This document shows, piece after piece, positions 39,593 through 52,400 of a stretch of 64,000 bases of DNA. A program made the position numbers and the translations under genes. Positions within the stretch are counted from its first letter, which is position 1. The number at the start of each line of letters is the position of its first letter. This stretch comes from Phylloscopus collybita (taxonomy: Eukaryota > Chordata > Aves > Passeriformes > Phylloscopidae), in the NCBI GenBank assembly GCA_027886175.1, contig JAJNNQ010000018.1, forward strand, positions 23,603,001 through 23,667,000. Reading direction: 5' to 3'. A model generated the notes under the pieces. That model did not search any database and was not told the DNA's origin. It worked only from the letters and a program-made list of their open reading frames with translations.

Positions 39593-39646
<54 letters not shown>
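39593..39646 (+). repeat. Poly(A) tract of 54 bases
   Basis: Uninterrupted A run starting 401 bp before the TMED10 ATG. It could be the tail of a retroposed sequence, a simple-repeat expansion or an assembly artefact. I see no recognisable element on its 5' side and no clear target-site duplication. Confidence 0.95.
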
Positions 39647-39649
<3 letters not shown>

Positions 39650-39879
39650 GATCTGAGTATATGCTGGAAAATGAGAAAAAAAGGTAATGCTCTGTCTTCA
39701 AAAATCATCGTAATTCTATTTGCTGTTAAAAACACTTGGATGCTCCTATTGAATGGTATTCACAAGGTATTGATGCAAAGAAGCGAGACATCCGATAAAA
39801 CTGAATTTTCTTGTGTGAAGAACTCAAGAGGGAATTTTCCGCTGCAAAACGAAAACCCCTCACAACAGACAGCAGCTCT

Positions 39880-40460
39880 CCCTCACAGCGCGGCCCGGCC
39901 CGGCCCGGCCCCGCCCCGCGGTGACGCAGCAGCGGCGGCGGCGGTCACGTGCGGCGGAGGCAGGCCCGGCCCGCCGCACTCGGAGCCGCCGCCATGCCGC
40001 TGCCGCCGCTGCCCGGCCGCCCCCGCCTCGGGCGGGCCCCGCTCCTGCCGCTGCTCCTGCTCCTGCTGCTGCTGCTGCTGGTGGGCCCGGCGCGGCCCAT
40101 CTCCTTCCAGCTGCCGGGCAAGGCGCGGAAGTGCCTGCGGGAGGAGATCCACCGCGACACGCTGGTCACGGGCGAGTACGAGATCAGCGCCCCGCCGGGC
40201 TCCTCCACCGGACCCTCCGCCAACCTCAAGGTGCGGCCCCGGCCGGCCGGGGGGGCGGGGGTGGCCGGGGCGGGCGGCGCGGCCCCGCCTCCCCTCGCCG
40301 GCCGTGCGGGGCGGGAAAGGAAGGAAAGAAGGAAGGAAGGAAGGGGTGACGTGTTCCACGCGTGACACCGGCCCACGCGTGAGCCGACCGCTGCCCGGCC
40401 CGCGCCGCACCGCGGCCCCCCTGTGCGAGGGGCCACCAGCCCGCCAGGAGCTCCGGGTGC
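39880..40460 (+). promoter_or_regulatory. TMED10: TMED10 CpG-island promoter
   Basis: A G+C-rich block spans the first exon. Upstream of the ATG are repeated CCCGGC/CCGCCCCGC GC-box-like sequences. They are followed by a CRE-half/AP-1-like GTGACGCAG (39920s) and an E-box TCACGTG (39945-39951), about 45 bp before the start codon. There is no TATA box. This architecture fits a housekeeping promoter, and the E-box could take USF or MiT/TFE factors. The transcription start cannot be fixed from sequence. Confidence 0.7.
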
Positions 40461-43400
40461 TGGGCAGCGAGGCACTAGGGCAGCGTTTTAGCTTGGGCCA
40501 AATAGGAGCTTTTTCTCCCCAAAGATCGAGTCGCAGCGGCCCGTCCCGCAGTCTGTCATTTAATCCGCACACGATGCAGATTATCCGGCGCCTGGAGAGA
40601 TGGGCCGCTGCGATAAAGCTGTACCACGGCTGCTGACACCGTGTGAGCAGGAAAGAGTTATGGTGACGTGGCTTTCCCAGGGCTCCCTCCGTGCCTAGGG
40701 CCTGGCACAACAGGATCCTGGCAGAGTGGAATGGGGGCTGAGAAACCAGGTTCTGGTACACGAAATGGCTGTTCTCATCTTGATGTGTCGTGGCTTGCAT
40801 GGATTTTAGGTAGGCAGATGTTTGCTGCAGGGAAGAAAATGATCCTGAAGGATCTTCAGGAAGTACAGGGTTGGTAGAATATATGTGACTAATATACCTA
40901 TGTGACACGCAGCTATTGAACTTCAACAGCTTCACTTTAATTCAACGACTTCACTTCAATGTTGCCCACAATCTGCCTTTCCTCAGCTTCCTTCAGAATT
41001 CCAGCTTAGTTGAACAAGGTCTGTTGCTACGTAGTCAGTTTGTAACAGCCTTCTGTCCCCTTTTTATTTCTGTCTACGTTCTCAAAGGTTCAATAGTAAG
41101 CATGCAAACAGAAACAGAATGATCTGCTCAGGAGTTTCTGAACTTGGTGTTCTTGAATATTTTAGACCTCCTGAAATCAGGTTGCCTTTCCAGCATCTGC
41201 CTGCCAATGCCTGAAGGCCCTGGCATTATTGGCAGTTGTGCTTGGTTATGGCTAGAGAAAGCTTCTTCTGGAGTATTACTTTTTTAAAAATCCTGTATCT
41301 CTGTTCTTGCATCATTTGTCTGTGGAAGAGGAAACTTCTCTGTGTATAGGCAGAGCCAAGCAGCATTGTGGCTTTAAAATGTTGATGTAGTACATTTGCC
41401 TGGTAAAGCACATGTATTTCAGATGGAGTGCCATGTTCCCATCTGTCTCTTACTGCTTGGTAACCAAGCCTCCTGCTTCTCAGGTTGCCCACTCTTAGGT
41501 CAGTTGACCCCAAGGTCTCTTCCAAAACTCACTTTTATGTCATAGGACTTATCTAGGGAGGTGAACCAGTGAATCCCATGTTTGAGTCTTGGTTGACTTT
41601 GTTGATGAAGCTCGTATCCGGGTGGTACTGCTTATAGAAGTTCTCTTTTGTTTGAACCATAACATGAAATTATTTTTAAAAACCCTGTATGGTTTGAAAA
41701 GCTACAAAGGAGAAAAAATAATGTATGCAGTTCCTGCTTTCCTTCTTATTGTTCAGGTATGCTGTGTCCTCCCAATATGCTGGGCTTGTTATAAGTGCTG
41801 AAACCTCTGATAGGTGCCTGATTTCTCTGTGATCTGTGTGGGAAAGGTCAGTTCAGGACATGCTGTCTGCAGGTACTCTCTGTTCTGCACTGGATGGTCT
41901 GCTTTGGCTCCTTGGATTGGGCCACCGGGCAGAGGAGGGAGGAGGTTGATAGCTAATTCTGTGCAGGCTCGGTTCGGTTCCTGCCGGTGAGCTGAGGTCT
42001 GTGTGTGTGATAGCGCAGCGCTAACAGTGGCCCCTCTGTTTTGGAGGAATCCGCGGGTTCTGCCCGCTGGCTGCTGCGGGGGGGCTCGGCCGGGCCGCCT
42101 GAGCTCTCCTTTGGCAGCCACGTGCCTCTGCCCCATTGTCGAGCCCGACGCTATCGGGCTGTTTGTCAAGGACAAACAATGCCCTGTCTGTAGGGGATTG
42201 CCTTACCGTAAATAACGTTAGAACAGCATAAAAAATCCTTTTCAGGTCGACTCCCCCACAAGCGTTCTGGCTGGGCTATTAGCAGCTTCTCCCGCCCTCG
42301 CACACCCGGCTGAATGGGCAGTGTATTTGGCTGATTTGGGTAATGCTATTCAGTTTTGATGAAAGCAGATAGCAGAGCTTTTACTGTCCAGTATGCTGTT
42401 CATGAGCTGCAAAGGGCAAAAATGGATCAAGCTGCATAAAGATTAGCTCTGGTGCCTACAAAGGCATAGGAAAATAGTGCTCAAAATAATAGGGGCATCT
42501 GAGAGCTATGTTGTTCTGACTACTTTTTGTGATGGAGAACCCGGTGTGCAGAATGTATGGTGTCACGCTGATGAGGCATCTTGGTTAATCGTGACTGCTC
42601 CACTCAACAGCACGTGCCAGGCTTTTCCATTGTGCTGGCATGGTCAAACATACACAGTCCTGTACTGCAGATGGGCCTGCTCACTAGGGCCAAGCCTCCC
42701 AGTGCCTGGTGGCTTCCAGACAGGAGGTGGCTGGTGGCTTGTGGCAAGGGGCTGGCAGCACAGCTGCCGGTGCCTGACTGCGCAGGCGTGCTTTCATCTG
42801 CTTGCCACTTGCAAACAGGTACAGCTCTGAGCTGCTGCACGGAGAGCAGTGCTCCTCGGTGGTTCTCAGACACTGGCAGCCTATGGTGCAGGGGCAGCTA
42901 CAACAAATCCCCTAACAGGCCATTCTGGGATAATCTGTATATAAAGGAAGGTTTTTCCTAAAATTTGGCCTGCTATGGTTTATCCCATAAAGTGTGAGAA
43001 TTTATATACTTGATTGTTTCTTCTTCCTAATACAGCAACTCTCATCCATGGGTGGGTCCACACTTGTTTCAAATCCAGTGCCAGAGAGTTAGTTAGGTGC
43101 TCTAATAAGAATAAAGACTGTTTCCTTAGAATAGTTCTGGGTACATAGACCTTTTGCATGGCCTTTGTACAGGGAAAAAGGCTGGAGTAAAGTAGAATGT
43201 GTGACATACCTTTTCCACGCCACAAATTATTTTGTGTACTTTGGTCTTATATACCTTTAAAATTATTCCCAAGCTTTTTACTTTCTTCATCTCTAAGACT
43301 TTCAAAGACCCCTAGTAACTTTAGTGTCCGCGCTGTTTCAGACAAACCTGTTAAAAATTAGCATTGAGGGAAAATGGGAAGCATTCCAGTGGAATACACA

Positions 43401-46400
43401 CTGCTCATTTTCATGCAGTGCTGCAACACCTTCCGTCGTTTTCACCCCTCTCCCGGTCAGAGTGTTTCAACTGGATGGAGCCTTTAATTGAGCACAATTA
43501 TTCTCAAGTTTACGTCATGAAATGCGTGTCTCTTCTTTTTATACTCTTTGTCAAAGCATTTTTGTGGACCTTCCACAGTTTTTGCCTATTCTTAGTAGTT
43601 TTATAGAGTTAGTGCAAAGCAGTCATTATTCTGTCTGTGTAGTCTGAATTGTCCTCTGAAGTGGCCACTTTTATGGATTTTGGCACCCAAACCTTGTGTA
43701 ACTCAGGGCCACACTCATGGCTCATTTCTAGAAGAATAGATGTACCCTTCTCCATTTCATTTTCTGGGGAATGTGACTCTTTTGTCCCATAAGCCTTCTC
43801 CCTATCTCTGTTGCTATGGGAATTAATGTATTTTGCTTGCAAAATAAAGGCAATGAATGACAGTTTGCTTCAGCTGTTGTTCTTACATGTAGTCTGTATT
43901 TGGGATTCATAGGGGAAGAGAAATTAGTGTGGGTTTCAGTTTGGGATTTTTTTTTTTGATTCTTTGGTCAGTTGCTTTTTGGTGGTGGTTTTTTTTTGGG
44001 GGGTGTGGGTTTTTTTGGTTGGTTGGTGGTTTTTTGGATCTAAGAGTCAATAATTACTTTATAGTCACTCTGACTTTGTCAACTCCTGGTGTGGATGAAG
44101 AGGGGAGGAATTGATGAAGTCACAAAGAAAGAGGGAAACTGTTGAAAAGAGAAAGCAGCAGATCCAAAGGGGAGGCTAGGATTACTCTTGCTGCACAGGC
44201 AGTATGAACTCACAGCAGCAAAACACTGTGTTTCTTACCTTCATTGTCCCTCTTACAGATAACTGACTCAGCTGGGCACATCCTGTATGCCAAGGAGGAT
44301 GCCACCAAGGGCAAGTTTGCCTTCACCACTGAAGACTATGATATGTTTGAGGCCTGCTTTGAGAGCAAGCTTCCTGTGGGTAAGTGAAATGGAAGATGGG
44401 CTGGCTGTTTCTAGCTTCTTATCAAGTTTGTGTAGCTATGTGGATTAGGAATATGAGTAAAGTGATTCTGAATGTTGTCCACAGAGCACTTTTGACTTTC
44501 AATGCTGATCTTCAGGAGGTTGTGGCCAGTCTCACTGCAGAACATCTGCTCTGTGTGTTGCATTTGAAGCAACCCTCTGTGGCTGTTATGTAGAGCACTT
44601 GGGTTTCCTCTGAAAGGGGAATTGGGCATTTCTCCTGCAGAGGTCACCACAGTTGCAATGAGTGACAGTACCAGTGAGCAAACCACTCTTCTTTTGCCAG
44701 TTAAATGCTTGTCCCCATCTTGCAATAGAGCAAGGACAGCTGGGTGCCATCATCTCCAGGACCTCTCACCCCAGCAGACCGTTTCTTCCCCATTTGGTAG
44801 AATATGATGTATGCACAATGTGTTCTTGGCAGCTATCCTGTGATAGGCTGACAGCTATTTAATGAGGTTGGATTGTGTGTGTATAGGGAATGTGTCCTTG
44901 ATTTGCACCCACAACTGCTCTTGAAGTGGTCAATAAAGGGAAGGGGAAATGAGCAGGATGTCAGCTTTGCATTTGTGCTACAAGGATAGTTGCCTAACGA
45001 ATGCTGAGGCTTGTTTCCTGTGGGTGTGACGCATGTACTGCTTTGAATGCTCGAGCTCAACTTCAGGACAAACGTGCTGAAAGTAGCCAACGTGTGGACT
45101 CTAGTCTCATGTAAGTCTGAAGGTGCTACATCTTTTCATGGTTACTGTCAGAGTTCTGCTTCTTGGGCCCAGTTTTTCATAGGTGTAATTCCAAAAGATC
45201 CCAGAGTGTTTCACAGAGCATTCACTAGCAACATTCCTCAAATCAGTTGAAAGGCAGCTGCTGTTTTGCTGTTTTCGCTCCATGTATAAAATGCAAATAG
45301 TTTGCAAGTTGAAAATTTTACAGAAAGAGAAGGCTATATTCTTTGGATTGGGAGTGATCTTGGGGAGGCTTGTAACACCTCTTCTGTGGTATTTTACAGA
45401 TAAAATAGTGACCCTGAATGCTCAGGATTATGTTTTTATTTTACTCCAAAGGTAGGACTTCCAAATATTCCTTAACACATTGAGACATGCAGGCACTAGT
45501 GACTCATCTGGGAGTCACTCATGCTATTTACTTTCCAACACCTGGGTATTTGAGAAGTCTCCAGACAGTCCTGCAGATCTTTTCATAGCTTCCATGTGAT
45601 CACACACTGAAGTGGGAAAGGTTTCTTTAGTTGTGTCTAGACTCTTAGTTTGGTGCTTTTCAGCAGAGGTTTCTAGCCTAGACTGAGCCCCTTAAAACTG
45701 TTTTGATTGTAGCAAATGTTTGTTCCCTGACTCCCTTGTTGAAAGTTTGTTTTAAAGCTTTCAATATGGTTGAGGATTAAGTATTTCTAAGTGCAGTTTC
45801 TACCTTGATGACGTGTGGAGCACTGAGCTGCCAAAATCTAGAGCTCATCAACTGGATCCTCTTCTGGAGACTTTCTTTTTAGGGCCCAGGTGCCCCAAAT
45901 TCTACCTGGAGTATCTCCAGACTTCCCATGTCTGTGCTGGAAGTCAAGGATGTATTAAAGTAAGGAACGTGACACTCTGAGGCTTGATCATCTCCACAGC
46001 TTGGTTAAGGTACTTGGAAAGAAGTAGCCACGTCACAAGGAAGTACCTTGTTTCCTCTATAAGGTCAGCATGGGAGTGGGGCAGCTCACCAAGTCTGTTT
46101 AATTCCCGTGTTTCTCTTTGAAGGTTAGGGTCTTTTTCCCAATCTCATCAAGTAAGTAATCAGGACTTAAGGCAGCAGCCAAGAAGGATGTTTGTGGAGT
46201 ATTGAAAGAGATAAACTGTTGGTATAGGAAAGCTAGAGCTGTTGGATCTGAGGGGTCCAAGCAACTGGGATTTCTCAATCCCTAACCACAGAAATGAGGA
46301 AGAGGAAGTGAGAAAGAGATCTTATATTGAAGGTTCAATGGAGGAGTTCTTAGGGTGCTTCTTGGAGCTGTGGATATTTGCTTGATGGGCTTTTTATCCT

Positions 46401-49400
46401 CTTCCAGGCAGAATGGTCCTGTCTTCCTGACCAAATGTGCTCTGCTTCCAGGCACATTTACTCTCCCACGATATGCTAATCTCAGGTGAACAGCCTGGAC
46501 TCACTGCGTTCTCCCTCTAGGGCTCTTCTGTGTGCTCATCTTTAACTATATGCTTCTTCTGTAATCATTCTCTTCCTGAACTTTCTTGAGGGTGTTAGGA
46601 CTCATTTTGTCTGGAGTTCCTGTGGGAAATTTTTTTGACGTTCAGTTCAACCATCCTGCTTTTCCACTGTGTTTGCAAATAAGAGCTCCCCTAATTTCCC
46701 AGGAAACAGTTCAGTTGAGATGACCTCTTGAAGACCTGAGGAATGTAGGTATCAGTTTAGTTCATCATCTCTGAATCTGGACTGTTTTTCTCTTTGCTGC
46801 TGATCCAGCCTGCTCTAGTGAGCCTTGGTTGCAGAAGCAAGGGGTTTCTGAGGATCTGATGAGTGTGGAGGGAGCTGCCTTGGGTTTAATAGAGGAGAGC
46901 AGCTTGAGTTTTTCCCTGACAGTTCCTGACTACGTTAACCTCTTGCAAAAGGTCAGCTCTCCATCTCTTTGCACCTGGCAGCTTTAAGGTTTCTGGTTTC
47001 TTGCTGCCTCTTGGCAGCTCTCCCTTCCAGTCTAGAAAATTAATTCTTCTAGAAGTTCTGTCCTTCTGTTCACAGGCCTTTTCATCTTTCTTACCTCTTC
47101 CTGCAAACTTCAGCTCTCAACTTAAATTGCTATAAATTGAGCACCATTAAAAAACCAAAAAACCTCTAATTGAACTGTGTGCTGTGGATTTTTTCTGGAG
47201 CTACTGTTGTCTGTTCTACCTGCCTGTCTCCATGAATGCCAGTAACGTGTGTGGCATAAGCAGTCAAAACTTGTGGTTGGGGAAAGGAGTACTGGGGGTT
47301 GTATACAGCCTGTCTATTAAAGAGCAGTTCTGGGACTTCAGGGGTTTCTTATAGTAACTGGTGTTTTATAAGAAAACAACAAAATACCACCCAGTTTATC
47401 TGTTGGGCTCTTACATAGTGCATTCCCATAAGGAGACTTAAGAAGCAGTTTGTAGTTGATATGCACCATCTTATCAGTAGATTATTCATTGTCCTGCTAG
47501 CAGTAGAAGGTGCTTCTAATCTGGTGTTGAAGAGCTGTTCAGTGAGTGGGTAGAAAAAAAATTTGGGGGTGTTGTAGCAAAGATCTGGAATAACTTCCTA
47601 GCTCCAGCTGGAGTGACCCAGCATAGCCTGTACATTGAATTTGTTTGTGGACTGAGGGAATGCCCACCTAGCAGCCTTCTGAGGCAAAATGTGAGTATTG
47701 GACATGCTCCTGGACAGAGACTCTGAAATTCATAGTTTAAGTAAATTCAGACCTTGTGTTTTGTTGGCAGCCAGTTGAGGGCAGCTGTATGTCCCAACAT
47801 GCTGGGATTTGGAAATGTGTTACATACAGACATTTTCTTGGTGGGTGGTATAGTAGAGAATGATACTCAGATATGCTGATGTGCAGCATTTTTGTGAGTA
47901 TCTGATATGACTGTCTTATATATATTTTTCCCTCCTGTGAATGTTCTCAGATGTGACAGTTTGTAGAAGTTGAAAGAAGCTATAAGCCATGGTTTCCCTA
48001 GCCTGGGGGTTACAGCCTTGAAATATACCTACTGTGCTGGTGGCTGCAGCCTTATGTGCTGTTTCTGCGGCTCCAGCTGGCAGCTCTCTGAAGCAGTGTT
48101 TTCCCAGCTTCAGAGGCCTCTTGCTCTCTTGGGGTTTGCATCAGCACTGTGGTTCTTGGGTATCTTGAGATGGTTGGTAAAGGGATTGCCTTGGTTTCTG
48201 CAGACATTCCCAGCATGTGAGGGTCAGTAGTCCTCATATGCCATGTTCCTTAATTGGAGCAGTTTTTAATTTGCTCCTTTGAATGTAAAGCCATTTACAG
48301 CCCCAGTAACCCCGACAGGTTGCTGGTTCACTTCCTGTCGATGTGGGCTTCCCAGCTGAGTATTTGCCCCTCTGGTGACTTGTCTTTCACTAGGCTGTCT
48401 CATAGCAGCTGGTGTTCATTTTCTAATCCTCTGCAGTTTTTACAGTGATTTGCATCCTGTAGACACTCAATGCTTTTAGTTACAGCTTGTTCTCATTATC
48501 TTTGGGAGGCTCTCCTTCAGCCAGGATTTATTGTGAAGTCTGTATTTTTAGGCTGGACTGTGCTGCCTCCGCAGTTAGCTGCAGACATGGAGGGGAGGGG
48601 AGGGGAGGGATTTGAGTTCTTCCTCACTGGTGGGAAGAGCTGGTGATTTCCTGGCAGGCTGAATATTTCACACAAGGAATCCTTTCATTATGCTTCCAGG
48701 AACAGGGAGGATGCCGGACCAGCTCGTGACTCTGGATATGAAGCATGGCGTTGAAGCAAAGAACTACGAGGAGGTATATCCCCTGGCTGCCTGCACTGCA
48801 GGCTCCCCTTTCCCAGCACTCACGTGATGCCTTTTGTAGATCTGGGCTTGTGATGGGAAGCTGTTTCCCAGTGGTGATGAAAGCCTGTCTGCAAAGTACA
48901 ATTGCAGTGAAGCTTTGAGTGTTATGGGAGGAAAAAAACCCAACCAAAACAAAAAAAAAAAACCCCACAAACATCAACTAGAATTGGTTCTGTACTCTGG
49001 GAACTGGAGCCTAATGTGTGAATTTCTTGGCTAGGACAGCATGACCCAGCTTCTGGGCATAGGCACTAGAGGCAACAAGACACTGAGAAGTGAAGTTTCC
49101 CCAGTCCCAGCAGCAGAGGTAGTTTTAATAACTATCAGACCCTCTCTTAAAGGTCAAGTTTCAATGTTACTGTTCTTACCTTCCTGCCTGTAAGATATAC
49201 TGGCTCAGCAGGTCTGAAATGGCGCTTGTGTGTTTCTAAGAACTGGCAGTGAATCAGTGTAAAGACAGAGTAGTAGCTGCTTTGGTGATAGGCATAAAAG
49301 CCTAAACATTTCCATCTTAAAAGGACGTAGCTTGCTTACACCCAAGAGCCGGCTGTGTGGAGTAGCAGTTACTTTGTGGCCGAGACAGTCATGATTGGTT

Positions 49401-52400
49401 TGGATGCTGAATTTTTATGGCAGCTATCATGCTTTTGGCTCAGTAGAATTTGGGATCGGTCATCTCCCAGTACAGAGCCTGTGCCTGAGAAAATGAGAAT
49501 TATTGGTGGAGAAACAGTCCTGCAAATGATTGCTGTGTCCACTGTGCATAAGAGCATGGGAGATGCCATAGAGAGCAGAGTGGGTAGCAGAGGAGGCTGT
49601 GCATAGTTCCAGATACAAAATTAACAAATTTCTGAGATGGTCATGGTGGTGTTTTTATATCCTTTCAAACTTTGGGCTGTCTGGTCTTGTGTGATTTAAG
49701 TTGGTTGAGAGCACTTCCTGTGTGGACTATAAGGAGGTGCTTGGGGTCAGGGAATCATAGCTTAAGTCAGTCTGGAGCACATCCTACACAGAGAGTAAAA
49801 ATGTGCTTGGGGTCAGGGAAGAGTGGAGCACTCATAGGGCCATGTGTGTGTCAACCTGCTACTGAGGGATTGCAAGATGTTGAAATTTTATGGGGTGAAT
49901 CCCCAAGAGTGTAACTGGGAGGATTATGTTTGCTATGTTTACAGAATCCTTTTAAATACCACCCTACAGGATACTCTAGAGTTACGTCACTGCAGTGCTA
50001 CCTAGAAGCACTGTTCCTGTGCAGAAAAGTTCCCTTATGCCTGTGTATCTACAGACTCACTGGTTGTATTGATAAAACTGTCTTGGAGTAAATGCATCTC
50101 TTATGCTCATTGAGAGAAAAGGTCGGTGGACAAGTACAAGAAAAGAAGAATTTAGGCTTGCAGTCCCACTTGATACCAAATGCAGATCTTGGCAGCCCCG
50201 GTATGCATCCTTGACTTGTGAGGACCTCTCAGTGGTAGACTGCATTGAGCCTTGTTGAGCAGCATGTCTGCAAAGGACTCAAACTGATTTGTTATTTGTA
50301 CAGCTGCTATAGATGTTTAACCACACTGCTTTGCAGTGTGGTTTCTTTTTTTTTTTCACCATCTCTTCAGTTAGCTGTAGTTTGACTACTTTGACTTGAC
50401 AAGTTGCTGTAAGGGCTCAGAGGGCAGGAATGTTGCTTGGGTTTCTCTCATGGAATTGCAGCCTTTCTGAGCCTTTTGCTTGTGATGCTCATCTGTTGTT
50501 GAGTACCAGTGACCTGTTGTATAGCCCTAGCTCCTCTTGTTGAATTGCTGCAAGGAGACTTGATTCAGGGAGTTTAATGAGGGTCACTGATACTGTCTAA
50601 GTCTGGCTTCATAAACTTTCATAGATCCAGATATGCTTGGAGCAAAGCAGCTGGAATAGTCAGCTGGATTAGAAGATCTAACTGCAATATCATACCTTAG
50701 TTATCTGGGTTTGGAAGGAATACCTTTACCCACTCAAGAAGTAGAAATGAGGCTATAGAAAAGTGAAAAGATTTCTGATGGCACTAAGAATGCTTGATGA
50801 TCTAGGGTTTTTTCACATTCCTTGTCAACTCTTGGCTATAGTGTATCTCTTTCTATGCTAGGAAGAGAGTTAGCCTTTGACAAATCTTTAAGTGACCTGT
50901 GGGAAGCTCATTGGAGTTGTTATCCTGGTGCTGGTGGTCTATATGTTCTTTCTAAGATGATGATGTTCTACCATCACAGATGCTTGGTGGGCTTTTTTAC
51001 GAAAGTTCTTGAAGCAGCTGCATATATTGGGTTAATTAGGGTAAAAGGTTCCAGGACTGCCCAGGGAGGTTGTGGTGTTTACAGAAAGACTGGACATGGT
51101 ACTTAGTGCCATGGTCTCTAGTTGTTACGGTGGTGTTATGTCTTAGGTTGCACTCGATCTCAGAAGACTTTTTCACTCTACCTGATTCTGTGATTCAGGA
51201 TACTTATCTTGGAATACATGCACGACTAAAAGTAGCTATTAGATGTTTATTAAGAGCAGCTGAAGGGATGCAGGTGGAGCAGATGAACCTTGGTTTTTCC
51301 CAGTGGAACCCTTGTAGCCCTCTGTGAATGAGGAAATGAGCCTTCAAAGAAGATAATGGAGCTGGTCAGTGCAAGGCTAGCTTGTCAGTACAGCTGCCCA
51401 AGACCTTGTGTGTGTTACAGACCTGCTGCTCTAACAGTGTCAGCAGAGTCTGGGCTGTAGGCATGCAGACACTTGTGCCAATTTTTCAGCAAGGCTCTCT
51501 GCTGGCAGATATGTGGCCAGGCCACAGGTTTTGTCATTACAACCTATTGACTATAAAGCAGGAGGGGGTTAACCTACTCCTTCCTACCCCTCCTCTCAAA
51601 CACACTCCAAACTGACACTGCTGTGCTGGCAGAGCTATAATATACAGCTTGTCTCAGCATAAAAATGCTCAGATGATTGTTAGATGGCTTGCTGCTTGCC
51701 AGGATACGTGTGTCATGTGGAGACCCTTCAGTGGAACGGCTGATTAGCTAGCACTGGCTTGGTCACGAGCATCTCTTCAGCTCTGGCTCTGATGCCCAGG
51801 CAGCTGCCTCTGGAAGTGGCATTTTGGGGATACCTTCATGCTGGGTGCCCTCTTGTCTGCCTGTCAGCACAGATCACTGAGAGATGGCCATCATGCAGTT
51901 TATATCTGAAAAATCCTGCGAGGGTGAGGCTGGTGGTGAACTGCAGGTGCTTTGTGTGTTTTCTGTAACTCATCCTTCTTTTGCTGCATAACCTGGGGAC
52001 ACAGCATCCGGCCTTCATGGCAGGGGCCTGTCACTTCTTGGTAATAATGGCAAATTCTATGCAAGAACCGCAGTTACCCAAGCTCTATACTGGAGAAGTG
52101 TCAGGAATTGCAGTTAGCTTCCTTTGAGTGTCCTTGTGTCACAGGTTTTATCTAACGCCTGTGTCAGGTTATAGCCACAACTGGGGCAGAGACACATGTC
52201 TACAACATTCAACTTAAATAGTTGGTGTTGTGTGCTGTGCTTTCTAGTTGAATTTTGCAGCGGGTTTTTGTTTTTGGATACCAAGCGTGTGAGCCGTGGG
52301 CGTTGTGCACAGGAGCGATGTCCCGGGGAGCCGGCGTTCCTGAGGGAAGCGCCTTGTTCCCGACGGGAGCCGGGCCCCGCAGCGGCCCCGCAGCGCCACC

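Noticed and set aside
39389..40636. 415-codon plus-strand frame running through the poly(A) tract into the TMED10 island
   Set aside because: It includes a polylysine from the A run and reads TMED10 exon 1 in the wrong frame.
39883..40935. 350-codon minus-strand frame over the TMED10 promoter
   Set aside because: It is antisense to TMED10 exon 1 and intron 1 in a CpG island, with no recognisable domain.
41440..41545. Possible CR1 3' end in TMED10 intron 1 (AAGGTCTCTTCCAAAACTCA then TTATGTCATAG)
   Set aside because: Only about 40 bp resembles CR1 and the octamer is too diverged, so it is not called as a feature.
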